Assembly (NCBI GenBank): GCA_016342345.1
Contig: JAEINO010000040.1
Coordinates: 1 to 36,458, forward strand
Reading direction: 5' to 3'
From: Pseudodesulfovibrio sp.
GTDB taxonomy: Bacteria > Desulfobacterota > Desulfovibrionia > Desulfovibrionales > Desulfovibrionaceae
DNA length: 36,458 bases
Position 1 is the stretch's first letter. Every line of letters begins with the position of its first letter. Shown here one piece after another: positions 22,367 through 31,250 of the stretch. The notes below the pieces were generated by a model. It was not told the origin of the DNA, did no database searches, and worked only from the letters and a program-made list of their open reading frames with translations. The position numbers and the translations under genes were made by a program.

Positions 22367-25007
22367 ATCCAACTCCACAGACCATTCCATATTCACAAAA
22401 AAAACAACCGGTTCCGAGGTTGAAGTCATCGTCCGGATCTTCTTCGTCCGGTCCAATGGCCTCCACCTTCCCGGCAGCCAGTTGGTCGATAATTACATCG
22501 TAGCGTTTGCGCGCTGTATCCCAAGTCGCCTTTAAGTCCGAATCCACCATATCCCCGGCCGGCAACCACGGGGCTCGTGTAGATATCAACTCAGTCTGAG
22601 CCAGCATGTAATACGCGCCGAACGAGGACTTATCGTCACTATCCAGCAACCAGCAATAGGCCGCAAGTTGCAAAGCAAGACCCTTCTCTAGCTCCTCTCG
22701 TCGACGCTTACTGCTCCACGCCCACTTCATGTCCCAGACAACGGGATTGCCCTTCGAATCTTCAAGGCTGATATCAATATATCCCCGATATTTCTGTCCG
22801 TTCTCATCAGTGCGCTCAACGCGCCTTTCGCTTTCAAGAACGGATAATTTAGTATTTTCAATACGCTCGAAAAGATCGGAAACAGCCCGAAGCAATAGCG
22901 ACCGGAACTGTTCCCTCTCGGTTTCCATACCGGGCAAAAGAAATGCAGCAGCAGCTCCCTTCATACGAGAATCAAATAACTTCTCCGCTCGTTTGACGGC
23001 AGCCTTCGGCTTCCAATCACAAGATTCATTGATTAGACCCTCGACGATGGCGTGGCTGAAAGAACCGCGAAGTAGATTGTCCTCAGGCAGGCTCGGACTA
23101 CCAGTTGATTTCACCTTGAGTATATGGCTCAATACCCATGACAAGGGGCATTTGATCAACTGCGACATGCCTGACGGCGATTCCTTCTCCCGTCTTCCGA
23201 TGACACCGCGTGGCGCGGCCCATTTTTTCTGGAATTCAATGGCTGCATTCGCCTTCACTGCATTAAGAGCAACCCTCCTGCCCATCAATGCGCTTTCGCC
23301 TTTTCGGAGTTGCGAGGCATCGACAGTGATGGCGGGAATATCGTCTTTTTCAGAAAGATTCATTACAGCAACAATATTCTCCCAGAACGGATGAGCCGAA
23401 AGTGCCTCCCCGCCATCCTGTTCCGGCATCACCAGCACCAGCTTCTGCGAAGTGTTGCATGCTGCCTGTTTCCAAGAAGCAAGTTCCAGATTTCGTTCAA
23501 GCTCCATATCATTCATATGCACACCAGAACGGGTCAGGGCATCTTCTTCAGCTCGGGTCCATGGGGAACGACATGACAGCATCCCGCCCATGGTAAAATT
23601 CCACCAGATAACAGTGTCTACGCTGCCGCCGAGTTGCCCAGGATGTGTCAGTATCGACCACGGAGCAGCCTCCCCTCTTTCTGCAACAACAACACCGGCC
23701 CCAATGACTGAATCGAGCATTCTGTCCAATTGCGGTTTGGGGATAGCTTTTCTTCCAGTCGCGGCTACGGCCTCAGCCATTTCCGTTGCCATGCCTGAAA
23801 CCGCACCCATGAGACGGCCTTCCGAGGATTTCGTCCCCTTCGCCGCCCACTCGCTCAGGCGATGGCAGATATTCTGGACAGTCTTCGAGTCGAGCCCGGT
23901 ATGTGGAGCGGCTCTCTTCACCTCTGTCCAAAATCGCAAATCATCCAAATAAGCCTCACTGGATGGCTGCTTCCCGGCCCACTCTTCACAATCTGACACT
24001 GCCTGATGCCACCCCTTACCGCCTATGCCGGGCTCCTGCTCAAGAGCTCGAACAAGCCGGTAGGCCATAGCTGGATGCAAAGGACATATGGGCGCGGTCA
24101 AAAATTCAAGATATCGCTGAGGATCGAATGGAGCCCAGTGGACACCCAACCCCAAAGGCAACAACTGCAATGCCGCCCGCCATTGAGATCGGCTAGCCGC
24201 ACCGGGACGTGGAAGCCCATGCCGACACATGGCGGCATCTAGGACTTCGCTATCGGACTCAGCCACAATGACAATATCACCTTCCAGATTCTCATCAGCC
24301 GCAAGCCATGCACCGAGTGCATCCGCTGCTTCCAGCGCTGTGGGAGCCTTGAGACAGGTGATCGAACCATCGGCCTTAATGGAATGTGGGCCCTTGCTGG
24401 TGGCACAGAGTTTTCCATGCAACATGCCTAAATCAGTGTCAGCCAATGCAGATGAATCGGGAACTACAGTGTTGATGAGAACGCCATTTTCTCCGAGAGC
24501 AACAAAAAGGTTACGCCAGCAGGACGGCCACTCCGAAGTTTCATGAGCGTAAAGAGAAATTTCTGACAAACCGGTAATTCCATATGAAGAAAGAGCGACG
24601 AGGACTTCTTCCATGCGTTCAGCCAGACTAGAGAAGACTTGGGCTTCACCTTCCAGCAAAGCCAGGTCAGCCAAACGAACTGACTCCCCGGGGGCGCTGC
24701 CATCCCAACCGGACAGGCGCAACTGATCCCGCAATGCGAGCAGCCTTTTCGCTGATGACCAGCCATCGGCCTTAAATGACTTCTTATAAAACGGCTTTGC
24801 CTTGCTACAGGCAGCATCCATGGCAGCGAGGTAGCGCGCTATGCGAAGCGGCTGTCCACAGTGAGAACTAGCAATGCCCAGCCGGGTTTCAAGAATAGTC
24901 ACCAACCCGAGAGGCCCGGTTGTAACCACGCCTTCCGCTGCCACACCCGTCCCGAATTCTCCGGGAAAACTTCCCGCGTCAAAATGATATCCGACCTGTA
25001 TTTTCAT
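22359..25007 (-). CDS. AddB-like PD-(D/E)XK nuclease with predicted Fe-S cluster
   Basis: An 882-aa protein. The N-terminal region starts with the AddB-like turn GPLGLVTILETRLGI and carries no Walker A, so the helicase-like part is inactive as an ATPase. The C-terminal PD-(D/E)XK domain has YIDISLED ... VVWDMKW followed by the QLAAYCWLL helix. Cys620 (LIKCPLSW) with Cys868, Cys871 and Cys877 (CFFCEYGMVCG) gives the C...C-x2-C-x5-C pattern that holds the iron-sulfur cluster in AddB and Cas4-type nucleases. ATG 25007 has GGAAGG upstream; the frame reaches 25031 without a better start. It is the first gene of the operon, read away from the broken gene at 25188. It would cut the strand complementary to the AddA-like partner's. 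Confidence 0.85.
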   Translation of the reverse strand: MKIQVGYHFDAGSFPGEFGTGVAAEGVVTTGPLGLVTILETRLGIASSHCGQPLRIARYLAAMDAACSKAKPFYKKSFKADGWSSAKRLLALRDQLRLSGWDGSAPGESVRLADLALLEGEAQVFSSLAERMEEVLVALSSYGITGLSEISLYAHETSEWPSCWRNLFVALGENGVLINTVVPDSSALADTDLGMLHGKLCATSKGPHSIKADGSITCLKAPTALEAADALGAWLAADENLEGDIVIVAESDSEVLDAAMCRHGLPRPGAASRSQWRAALQLLPLGLGVHWAPFDPQRYLEFLTAPICPLHPAMAYRLVRALEQEPGIGGKGWHQAVSDCEEWAGKQPSSEAYLDDLRFWTEVKRAAPHTGLDSKTVQNICHRLSEWAAKGTKSSEGRLMGAVSGMATEMAEAVAATGRKAIPKPQLDRMLDSVIGAGVVVAERGEAAPWSILTHPGQLGGSVDTVIWWNFTMGGMLSCRSPWTRAEEDALTRSGVHMNDMELERNLELASWKQAACNTSQKLVLVMPEQDGGEALSAHPFWENIVAVMNLSEKDDIPAITVDASQLRKGESALMGRRVALNAVKANAAIEFQKKWAAPRGVIGRREKESPSGMSQLIKCPLSWVLSHILKVKSTGSPSLPEDNLLRGSFSHAIVEGLINESCDWKPKAAVKRAEKLFDSRMKGAAAAFLLPGMETEREQFRSLLLRAVSDLFERIENTKLSVLESERRVERTDENGQKYRGYIDISLEDSKGNPVVWDMKWAWSSKRRREELEKGLALQLAAYCWLLDSDDKSSFGAYYMLAQTELISTRAPWLPAGDMVDSDLKATWDTARKRYDVIIDQLAAGKVEAIGPDEEDPDDDFNLGTGCFFCEYGMVCGVGYE

Positions 25008-25069
25008 GCCACGAACCTTCCTTTTATACATCTGAACTGTCCAGCCTTAGATACCCGCAAGCACATTTC

Positions 25070-25120
25070 AGATTGTGGAACGTTGCATGAGTATTCTTGC
25101 AGGGAACAGTGCCACAATCT
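25070..25120. promoter_or_regulatory. Inverted repeat in a divergent promoter region
   Basis: AGATTGTGG (25070-25078) and CCACAATCT (25112-25120) are exact reverse complements 33 nt apart, in the 180-bp gap between the divergent AddB-like gene and the broken gene at 25188. It could be an operator; chance is not excluded. Confidence 0.35.
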
Positions 25121-25187
25121 CCAGCATAATCCAACATATTCATTTAGCTATATAAAAACTGTGGCCATACAAATAGGAACAAGCAGC

Positions 25188-25859
25188 ATGGAAGAAGAAA
25201 AGCCGTATATTAACGAACAAGGTGACCTGATAATTCCACTGAATTTACCAGAACAATACAAATGGTGGAAACACTCTGAATTCAAAAATCGGAACAAAAA
25301 AAATCCATATCTGAAAATAGATGAGATTCTTGAAGAGTTGAAGGCTCCATATGATGTTTGGGTACGCTACACTCACGAGAAGTACAGAGGGACATAACCA
25401 TTCGATGAAGGAGCAAAAGAAAATGGAAGATACCGTGATGAAGATTCTGACGAACTTCTTGATCTTAAGGGCGAGGTTGTCGAGGACATAGGAATCAAAT
25501 CTTTATCTGATGAGGAGTACGAGAATTTAAGAAAATTGGAAGAAGACGGCGTAATCCTCGGCATCCTTTTTCCCATTGAAAGAGCAGGGGAAATCTTACC
25601 CAATCACGGTGCTGGTGGGGCAATATAAAAAAGTAATCCTTATAGTGATGAAGACCTCATGATGGGCCATGGAGCTTCAGCATGGAGACGGAACAAAGAT
25701 AACGCAGAGAGAAAATACAAGTTATTTCCGGATGGATCGTCAGACCCTAACCCAGCAAGGGGTAGAACTTTTATCCATGTTGGGATAGACATTACAAAGT
25801 CAAATAAGCAAAAAACTATGGAGGACTTCATTTGCCTACGACCACAGGCATGGATATAA
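25188..25859 (+). pseudogene. Uncharacterised gene broken by two in-frame TAA codons
   Basis: From ATG 25188 (MEEEKPYINEQGDLIIPLNL) one frame runs 223 codons to TAA 25857, interrupted only by TAA at 25395-25397 and 25626-25628. All three segments look like protein: VWVRYTHEKYRGT, then PFDEGAKENGRYRDED ... LGILFPIERAGEILPNHGAGG, then KSNPYSDEDLMMGHGASAWRR ... GRTFIHVGIDIT ... DFICLRPQAW. The pieces read as one acidic, soluble protein. No family recognised. Both stops can arise from CAA by one C-to-T change. It is divergent from the AddB-like gene and 66 bp upstream of mcrB, and shares the AT-rich composition of mcrBC, so it may be a decayed partner of that system. Confidence 0.6.
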
Positions 25860-25925
25860 GTGTCCGCCGTATGTCACACGAACTATTCGAATTGGAGAAA
25901 CTGGCGGTAGAAACGGGAGAGACCT

Positions 25926-28064
25926 GTGCATAGAAATTTCTGGATACTTTCACCAAATGTTTACAACGATGACACTGAACAGGAATGGAAAGAGGTCATC
26001 GCTGCAAGAAAGTGCGCCTACATCGGATATGAACCAGATGATACCACCGGGAAAAAATTAGGACCAAAATTCAATGATGACATTCAGGAGGGTGATGTCA
26101 TCATTGTTGCTCAGGGAGCAAACAGAAATAAGCACTGCTATCTCTGCGGCATCGTCAATAGCCCTGCTGCATACCTTGAAGAAAAAGGCACTCCTGGTTA
26201 TGCGCAGCGGAGAACATTGATACATACTCTTAACGAAGAAGAGTTATCCGTATTAGAACTCAATTTTAACGATTGTTCTTATGGAGCTGCTAATCGTATT
26301 CCTGCTCTGTATGAGTTGAAACCGCGGGGAAATGAAAATGACCAGCGAATTACTTCAGTAATATTGGCCGCAATAAACAAAAAAGGGATCGATGAACTTA
26401 TGGAATCATTAAAGCTCTCCGCTGAAAGACAGGCTCAAATCAAAGCTCTCTGGGAAAAATTCAAATCTGGAATTTCCGAAAATTCAAAGCTTGCCGATGA
26501 GGCGGAGTTTAAAAAACTGATCAGCCAGTGGAAGAAATACCGGGAGAAAATCATCGCCGACACATTGAGTCTTGATGATTATACAAATATTCTCAGCAAC
26601 TCACCGGCTGAAATGCCCGGAGGCTATCTCTGCAATTTTCTTGAGAGAACGACAAAAACCATTTTGGGGTCATCAAAGCCGGGGAATGCGAAGAATTTCG
26701 GGGTTAAACTCAACGACGACGACAACAGCAGCTACTATATACAAAGCGAGAACAAAGAGACCGCATCCAAAGAAGAGGCTGAAGTCTATTTCAATGAGCA
26801 CGTTAAAGGGCTTCTGAAAAGCATTGTTGAAGAGGATGATGCATTGGTCAAAAGTGCAAAAGTAAAAAAAGCCAATTACAGTGCAAAGCAGATGCTGATG
26901 AAAATGGCGGTGCTCGATAACCCCAAAGATTTCCTCCAAATGTACGCAACAGAATCCATCGAAAAGCTCCACGGCGAGTTTATCGATGGCGATTCCGATA
27001 TGGATGATCTCTTACAACTCAGTCATCAGGTTTGTATGGTTGCAAAGGATCTATTGAAAGTGGATGATAGCTCCCCAGCCGAACTTATTCAGTTATCTCG
27101 GTTTTTGTGGAAATATGTCAACTCTTCAGCAATTGCGGATGTAGATAGCCCTAATGTAATTATGTACGGTCCTCCGGGAACCGGAAAAACCTATTCTGTG
27201 GTAAACAGCCTTGATTTTGTTAGTCAGGGCGATAGCTCATGCTATGAAATTCTCCAGTTCCATCCGTCTTTTTCATACGAAGACTTCATTGAAGGAATTA
27301 AACCAAAAGGCGTTTCAAAAGATGGAAATATCCGTTTTGAATTGGTGAACGGCGTTTTCAAAAACTTCTGTATCAAAGCTAAAAACACCCCTCATAAAAC
27401 CTTTTACTTTGTAGTAGACGAGATTAATAGGGCGAACCTCTCTGCGGTTTTTGGAGAGACGCTCACTCTTTTGGAAAAGAGTTACCGTCACGATGGGAAA
27501 AACGACAAAAACCTGATTAAAACGCAGTACTCTTCACTTATTGAAGATTTGATCAAAGAAAATCCAACTAAAAATAAAGATTTAGCTTATCATTTCGATA
27601 AAGAAACTGGTGAGGTAAAATTCGGTGTGCCTGAAAACCTCTTTTTCATTGGAATGATGAACGATGTGGATAAGAGCATCGACTCTTTTGATTTGGCACT
27701 TCGCCGGCGGTTCAAGTGGGTGAGAAAAGAGTGTGATTACGACGTGATCAAGGAAGAAACGCGATTCAAAGGGAAAGACGAATTTATAAACATTGATAAG
27801 TATGTAAAATCCTGTGAAAAACTGAATGACTACATTTCAAAGGAACTTGGGTTAGGTACTTCCTATGAGTTTGGGCACTCATTTTTCATGAAGATGAGTG
27901 ATATTTCCAAAGCATCCAAAATTTCGCAATCCAATGTGGAAACACTGTTCAAGCTCTACCTCCAGCCAACTCTAAAAGAGTACCTACGAGCAGTATTTGC
28001 CGAGACGAAACTGGATTCGGAACTTCGTAAGGCATTGGTCAGTTTTAAGAAAAACGTGAAATAG
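25926..28064 (+). CDS. mcrB: McrB-type AAA+ GTPase of a modification-dependent restriction system
   Basis: A 712-aa protein. The AAA+ core has Walker A GPPGTGKT (about 414-421), then LQFHPSFSYEDFIEGIKP, the McrB hallmark DEINRAN (about 498-504), GMMNDVDKS at the NTAD position (about 576-583), and LRRRF. The N-terminal 150 residues (NFWILSPNVYND, KCAYIGYEP, EGDVIIVAQGANRNKHCYLCGIV) look like an EVE/YTH-like domain for reading modified bases, different from the DUF3578 domain of E. coli McrB. Residues 150-390 are helical linker. GTG 25926 has GGGAG 6 nt before it. McrB hexamers bind modified DNA through the N-terminus, and GTP hydrolysis drives translocation; McrC cuts. mcrC starts on the next base. 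Confidence 0.9.
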   Translation: MHRNFWILSPNVYNDDTEQEWKEVIAARKCAYIGYEPDDTTGKKLGPKFNDDIQEGDVIIVAQGANRNKHCYLCGIVNSPAAYLEEKGTPGYAQRRTLIHTLNEEELSVLELNFNDCSYGAANRIPALYELKPRGNENDQRITSVILAAINKKGIDELMESLKLSAERQAQIKALWEKFKSGISENSKLADEAEFKKLISQWKKYREKIIADTLSLDDYTNILSNSPAEMPGGYLCNFLERTTKTILGSSKPGNAKNFGVKLNDDDNSSYYIQSENKETASKEEAEVYFNEHVKGLLKSIVEEDDALVKSAKVKKANYSAKQMLMKMAVLDNPKDFLQMYATESIEKLHGEFIDGDSDMDDLLQLSHQVCMVAKDLLKVDDSSPAELIQLSRFLWKYVNSSAIADVDSPNVIMYGPPGTGKTYSVVNSLDFVSQGDSSCYEILQFHPSFSYEDFIEGIKPKGVSKDGNIRFELVNGVFKNFCIKAKNTPHKTFYFVVDEINRANLSAVFGETLTLLEKSYRHDGKNDKNLIKTQYSSLIEDLIKENPTKNKDLAYHFDKETGEVKFGVPENLFFIGMMNDVDKSIDSFDLALRRRFKWVRKECDYDVIKEETRFKGKDEFINIDKYVKSCEKLNDYISKELGLGTSYEFGHSFFMKMSDISKASKISQSNVETLFKLYLQPTLKEYLRAVFAETKLDSELRKALVSFKKNVK

Positions 28065-29453
28065 ATGAAAATAAACGTACCGGTTAATCACAACTATTAT
28101 GAGGAAGCCCCCATCCAGGAATTAGAGCTAGGGGATTCTTTTTCGGTACGCAAAAGTGCCACAAAAAAAGTGGAGCAGCTTTTTTCACCCGTTTACGAAC
28201 TGAAACTTGTAGCCGCACAGCTCAAACAAGTGAAAATTATTAACTTCAAAGGTAAACGCTTCGATCCGGATGAAGAACGGCTGATTCTGAAGCTCTACAG
28301 CAAAGAGAAGCCAGAGGGGGATAAAGAGTATTTCATTCAGACCGGATTGTATGCGGGCGTATTATTTCATAAAGGGTGTAAGTTCAATATTGCCCCCAAA
28401 TATGGGGATGCGTTTCTCAAGCGAATGCTCAACTTTGTAAACGATATTTATGTTGATACCCAAAAGGTGCAGGCAAAGAAGGATGATGCAGAGAATCAGG
28501 CACTGTTCATAATCGCCTATCTCTTCATTCATACTCTCGAAAAGGCTGCTGTTCTGGGTTTACCGCAACAATACCGAAATAATAGGGAGAGAAGTCACAA
28601 GGTCAAAGGTCGGATCGACTTTAATCACTACCTGAATCGAGACATTCCATTTCAAGGGAAGCTGACGAGCAGTTTCCGGGAGCGCTTGTATGTTCAGGAA
28701 ATAATCGATATTTTGCACCTTGCTTTGAGAAAGCTGGAAAGCGTCTTTGGAAAAGATATTAATGGTCACCTGCTTGGATTAACACAGTTACTGAAACAGG
28801 AGTATTCCGGCCGCTTTGTCACTCATGAAACGATACAAAAAGCTAAAAGGCATCAGGCAATACAAAACCCGATGTATAGTGGGTTTAAAAGAGTGTTAGA
28901 GTATGCCGAAATCATTCTGCAGGACAAAGATTTGATGCCTGATAGTGATCATCAAAACTTATCTACAACGGGCTATCTGTTTGACATTTCAGAGCTATTT
29001 GAACTTTATCTTGAAAAACTCTTAATCCGAAAATTCCCAGAATGGATAGTGAACGGACAGGAACAAATAGCGACTTACCAAAAGCAGTTTTATCATCGCA
29101 GTATGTTTCCGGACTTGGTGATGAAACACCGAGAGACTGGTAAGGTGGCGGTCTTTGATGCAAAATTCAAAAAAATGAATTTTGACCGCAGAGATGTTGA
29201 TAGGAGCGATTTCCATCAGATCCACTCCTATTCCGGATTTTACCAAAACGTCTTGATGGCAAGCGGCTTGATCTACCCCCTTTCAGAGGAATGTAATATA
29301 GAGAAAGCTCACTCCACATCATTATATGGTAGCGGGGACAATGAGATAAATTTCATAATTGATGGTATCTATGTGTCTGAGGGGCATTCGATGAAGCAGG
29401 TTATTGAAAATGAAAACGCATTTCTTGAAAGGGTTTCCAATACAGTTCGATAA
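28065..29453 (+). CDS. mcrC: McrC nuclease subunit
   Basis: A 462-aa McrC. The N-terminal part has the McrC beta-barrel pattern ending TGLYAGVLFHKGCKFNIAPKYG. The middle has QQYRNNRERSHKVKGRIDFNHYLNR, a conserved 'R-x-x-x-G-x-I/L' segment. The C-terminal PD-(D/E)XK nuclease has FDISELFELYLEKLL, then MFPDLVM (D350) and VFDAKFKK (D365, K367). All key residues are present. The start codon directly follows the mcrB stop, so translation is coupled. It supplies the nuclease and also stimulates McrB GTPase. Codon use is AT-rich like mcrB, unlike the GC-richer SNF2/PLD block, which suggests a separate acquisition. Confidence 0.9.
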   Translation: MKINVPVNHNYYEEAPIQELELGDSFSVRKSATKKVEQLFSPVYELKLVAAQLKQVKIINFKGKRFDPDEERLILKLYSKEKPEGDKEYFIQTGLYAGVLFHKGCKFNIAPKYGDAFLKRMLNFVNDIYVDTQKVQAKKDDAENQALFIIAYLFIHTLEKAAVLGLPQQYRNNRERSHKVKGRIDFNHYLNRDIPFQGKLTSSFRERLYVQEIIDILHLALRKLESVFGKDINGHLLGLTQLLKQEYSGRFVTHETIQKAKRHQAIQNPMYSGFKRVLEYAEIILQDKDLMPDSDHQNLSTTGYLFDISELFELYLEKLLIRKFPEWIVNGQEQIATYQKQFYHRSMFPDLVMKHRETGKVAVFDAKFKKMNFDRRDVDRSDFHQIHSYSGFYQNVLMASGLIYPLSEECNIEKAHSTSLYGSGDNEINFIIDGIYVSEGHSMKQVIENENAFLERVSNTVR

Positions 29454-30104
29454 GCGCACATATTTTCTTGAAGAGAACCAAAATAGCGCAGTAGTTTTAC
29501 TCACGTATCGAATGGTACTTGGTGCTTCAAAAGCACGAATAGGGAATGGTTACATACGATTACCATTGACGTGGGGCCACATAGGAAAAAATGAGGACAA
29601 AATGGAATGGAAAAAGACCCCACAAGGTTACCTTCATGGAGAATTCTCCGAAATAGTTAAACACGTTATTGGTAGGATTCTGGCACACCCTCACGCTGTA
29701 CAGGAGCTACCCTCCTTAATGGAGAAGCACTAAATACTCCAGTAGTTTGCTACCCTGGGACTCTCGACCCTCATTGCAGTGATGTAGTATTTTTCTTCGC
29801 TCTGACATTGCCACGCCACAGAAAAGGTAGAACTTATTTATCATTTCAGGAAGTACTCAGAAGGCTAGTCCAACACATGCAAAGAGCGTGTTTAGGGAAG
29901 ACACAGAAAGCGATCATAATTACGGATTCATATGATCCTGCGGCCTTTGAAGACTGGAAAAGCAACATCTACCAGATAAAACAGAATGCACTTGTTGAAT
30001 GTCACTTAATCGTAGGAAACAGCTATACAACAGTCCCGCTTTGCCCCCTTCCCAGAGCAAGGCTGTCAGCAGATGTTTTTGTCATTATATCAAACCAATC
30101 ATGA
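29410..30104 (+). pseudogene. Gene downstream of mcrC, apparently frameshifted
   Basis: One frame from ATG 29410 (overlapping the end of mcrC by 44 nt) runs RTYFLEENQNSAVVLLTYRMVLG ... LHGEFSEIVKHVIGRILAHPHAVQELPS to TAA 29731. A second frame, one base back, is open from 29676 to 30104 and reads LNGEALNTPVVCYPGTLDPHCSDVVFFF ... KAIIITDSYDPAAFEDWKSNIYQIK ... IVGNSYTTVPL. Both halves look coding and neither has a good second start, so a single-base indel or a -1 frameshift between 29676 and 29730 in one gene of about 230 aa is the simplest reading. The 3' end overlaps the convergent PcfJ-like gene by 82 bp. No family recognised; possibly an mcrBC accessory. Confidence 0.5.
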
Positions 30105-31234
30105 ACCCGCTTCCAAGATTCTTGGCTGGGATTTCTATTTGCATACAACTTGAATTGTCCAATGGATAGCCGGCTCCGATTCTCTCCGGCCATTCGTATT
30201 TCCAATGTGCCACGCTCTGGCTTCAGCACTCTATAGATGTAACACTCTCGATTCTTCACTCTGTCTAAATAACTGGCAACGCAATGCGACATCAGCTTGC
30301 CTTCCATTGATAGAAGTTGCTCGCTTTTAATGGGAACAATCGTAGCATCACCATCAATTGGTGGGGTATCAAAGAGAGTACCACCATCAACCATTTCTTT
30401 GCTATTCAATCTCATGACCCAGCTTTCATGCAATCTGTAAAGCCTGCCGAAATCTGGACATCGAGCGACCGTCAATTCTGCATCGCCATATTGAAGAGCT
30501 TTCCCCATTTCGATTATATCTCGCGCTAGGCAGACACAGTCAGATATGTACCCGTGGGATAAATTGAAATTCATATCGAACAGCGCATTACGGAACCAAG
30601 TATGATGTAATATCCCTTGAGCTTTCGCCAAAAAGACAACCTTATGAAGATCACGGTGAGATGAATGGCGCAGGATTTTATGAATATTGGGGTCAGTCGC
30701 TATTTCTCGTACGAGTGAATAATCAAACCGCGTTCCATTATGTTTGATTAATTTAAAAACCTTCACAAGCGATTTGGATCCAGACCCAAAAAAATGCTTC
30801 AATATATCCCGGCGCTTCATACGACAAACTGCACTTAATTCTTCCCAACTCATTCCATGCAACACCCTTTGCTCTGGGATGAGCCAAGTTAGGGCTGGAA
30901 TGCTTTGCAGTAAATCCATCGATTCAGGAACATGCCTCAACAACCGAAGCAGGCCGAGTGCATAATGATCAAACCCCTGACAAATTTTAAGAGCTTCAGG
31001 AGCAATGGTAGAGCCAAAAAGTGATATGGGATGGGAAGTGTCATACTCTGTATCAGACACAGTCCACTCATCCAGAGCACTCGAAGGTTCCCACCCTTGA
31101 CCTTCGTTACAAAGGACTTCCAACCCAGAGTCCCAACTTGTAAGCTGGTAACGAAGTCCTACTTTCTCCTGCAGGTCTATCTCCAACACATTATGCAAAC
31201 CGTCGAAGTGACAATATTCAGAGTCAAAAAGCAT
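30023..31234 (-). CDS. PcfJ-like protein A
   Basis: A 403-aa protein whose C-terminal third (about 300-390) matches the PcfJ-like pattern: GKLMSHCVASYLDRVKNREC, YIYRVLKPERGTLEI, then SIGQFKLYANRNPS and a W-containing helix. PcfJ-type proteins were first noted on the enterococcal conjugative plasmid pCF10 and have no settled biochemistry. The rest is helical and aligns by eye with the upstream gene (SWDSGLEVL vs SWDNGLSLS; IPALTWLIP vs IPILIWLLA; LRHSS vs LRHCS), so the two are full-length tandem paralogues. ATG 31234 has GGAGG 4 nt upstream, in a 16-bp gap after the neighbouring gene. It is last in the three-gene operon. Its end overlaps the frameshifted gene on the other strand. Confidence 0.75.
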   Translation of the reverse strand: MLFDSEYCHFDGLHNVLEIDLQEKVGLRYQLTSWDSGLEVLCNEGQGWEPSSALDEWTVSDTEYDTSHPISLFGSTIAPEALKICQGFDHYALGLLRLLRHVPESMDLLQSIPALTWLIPEQRVLHGMSWEELSAVCRMKRRDILKHFFGSGSKSLVKVFKLIKHNGTRFDYSLVREIATDPNIHKILRHSSHRDLHKVVFLAKAQGILHHTWFRNALFDMNFNLSHGYISDCVCLARDIIEMGKALQYGDAELTVARCPDFGRLYRLHESWVMRLNSKEMVDGGTLFDTPPIDGDATIVPIKSEQLLSMEGKLMSHCVASYLDRVKNRECYIYRVLKPERGTLEIRMAGENRSRLSIGQFKLYANRNPSQESWKRVHDWFDIMTKTSADSLALGRGQSGTVV

Positions 31235-31250
31235 CACCCCTCCACGTACT

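Noticed and set aside
9832-25859. Reassignment of TAA as a sense codon in this replicon
   Set aside because: TAA is the normal stop of rep, mcrC, the 443-aa gene and others here, so general recoding is not tenable; local decay is simpler.
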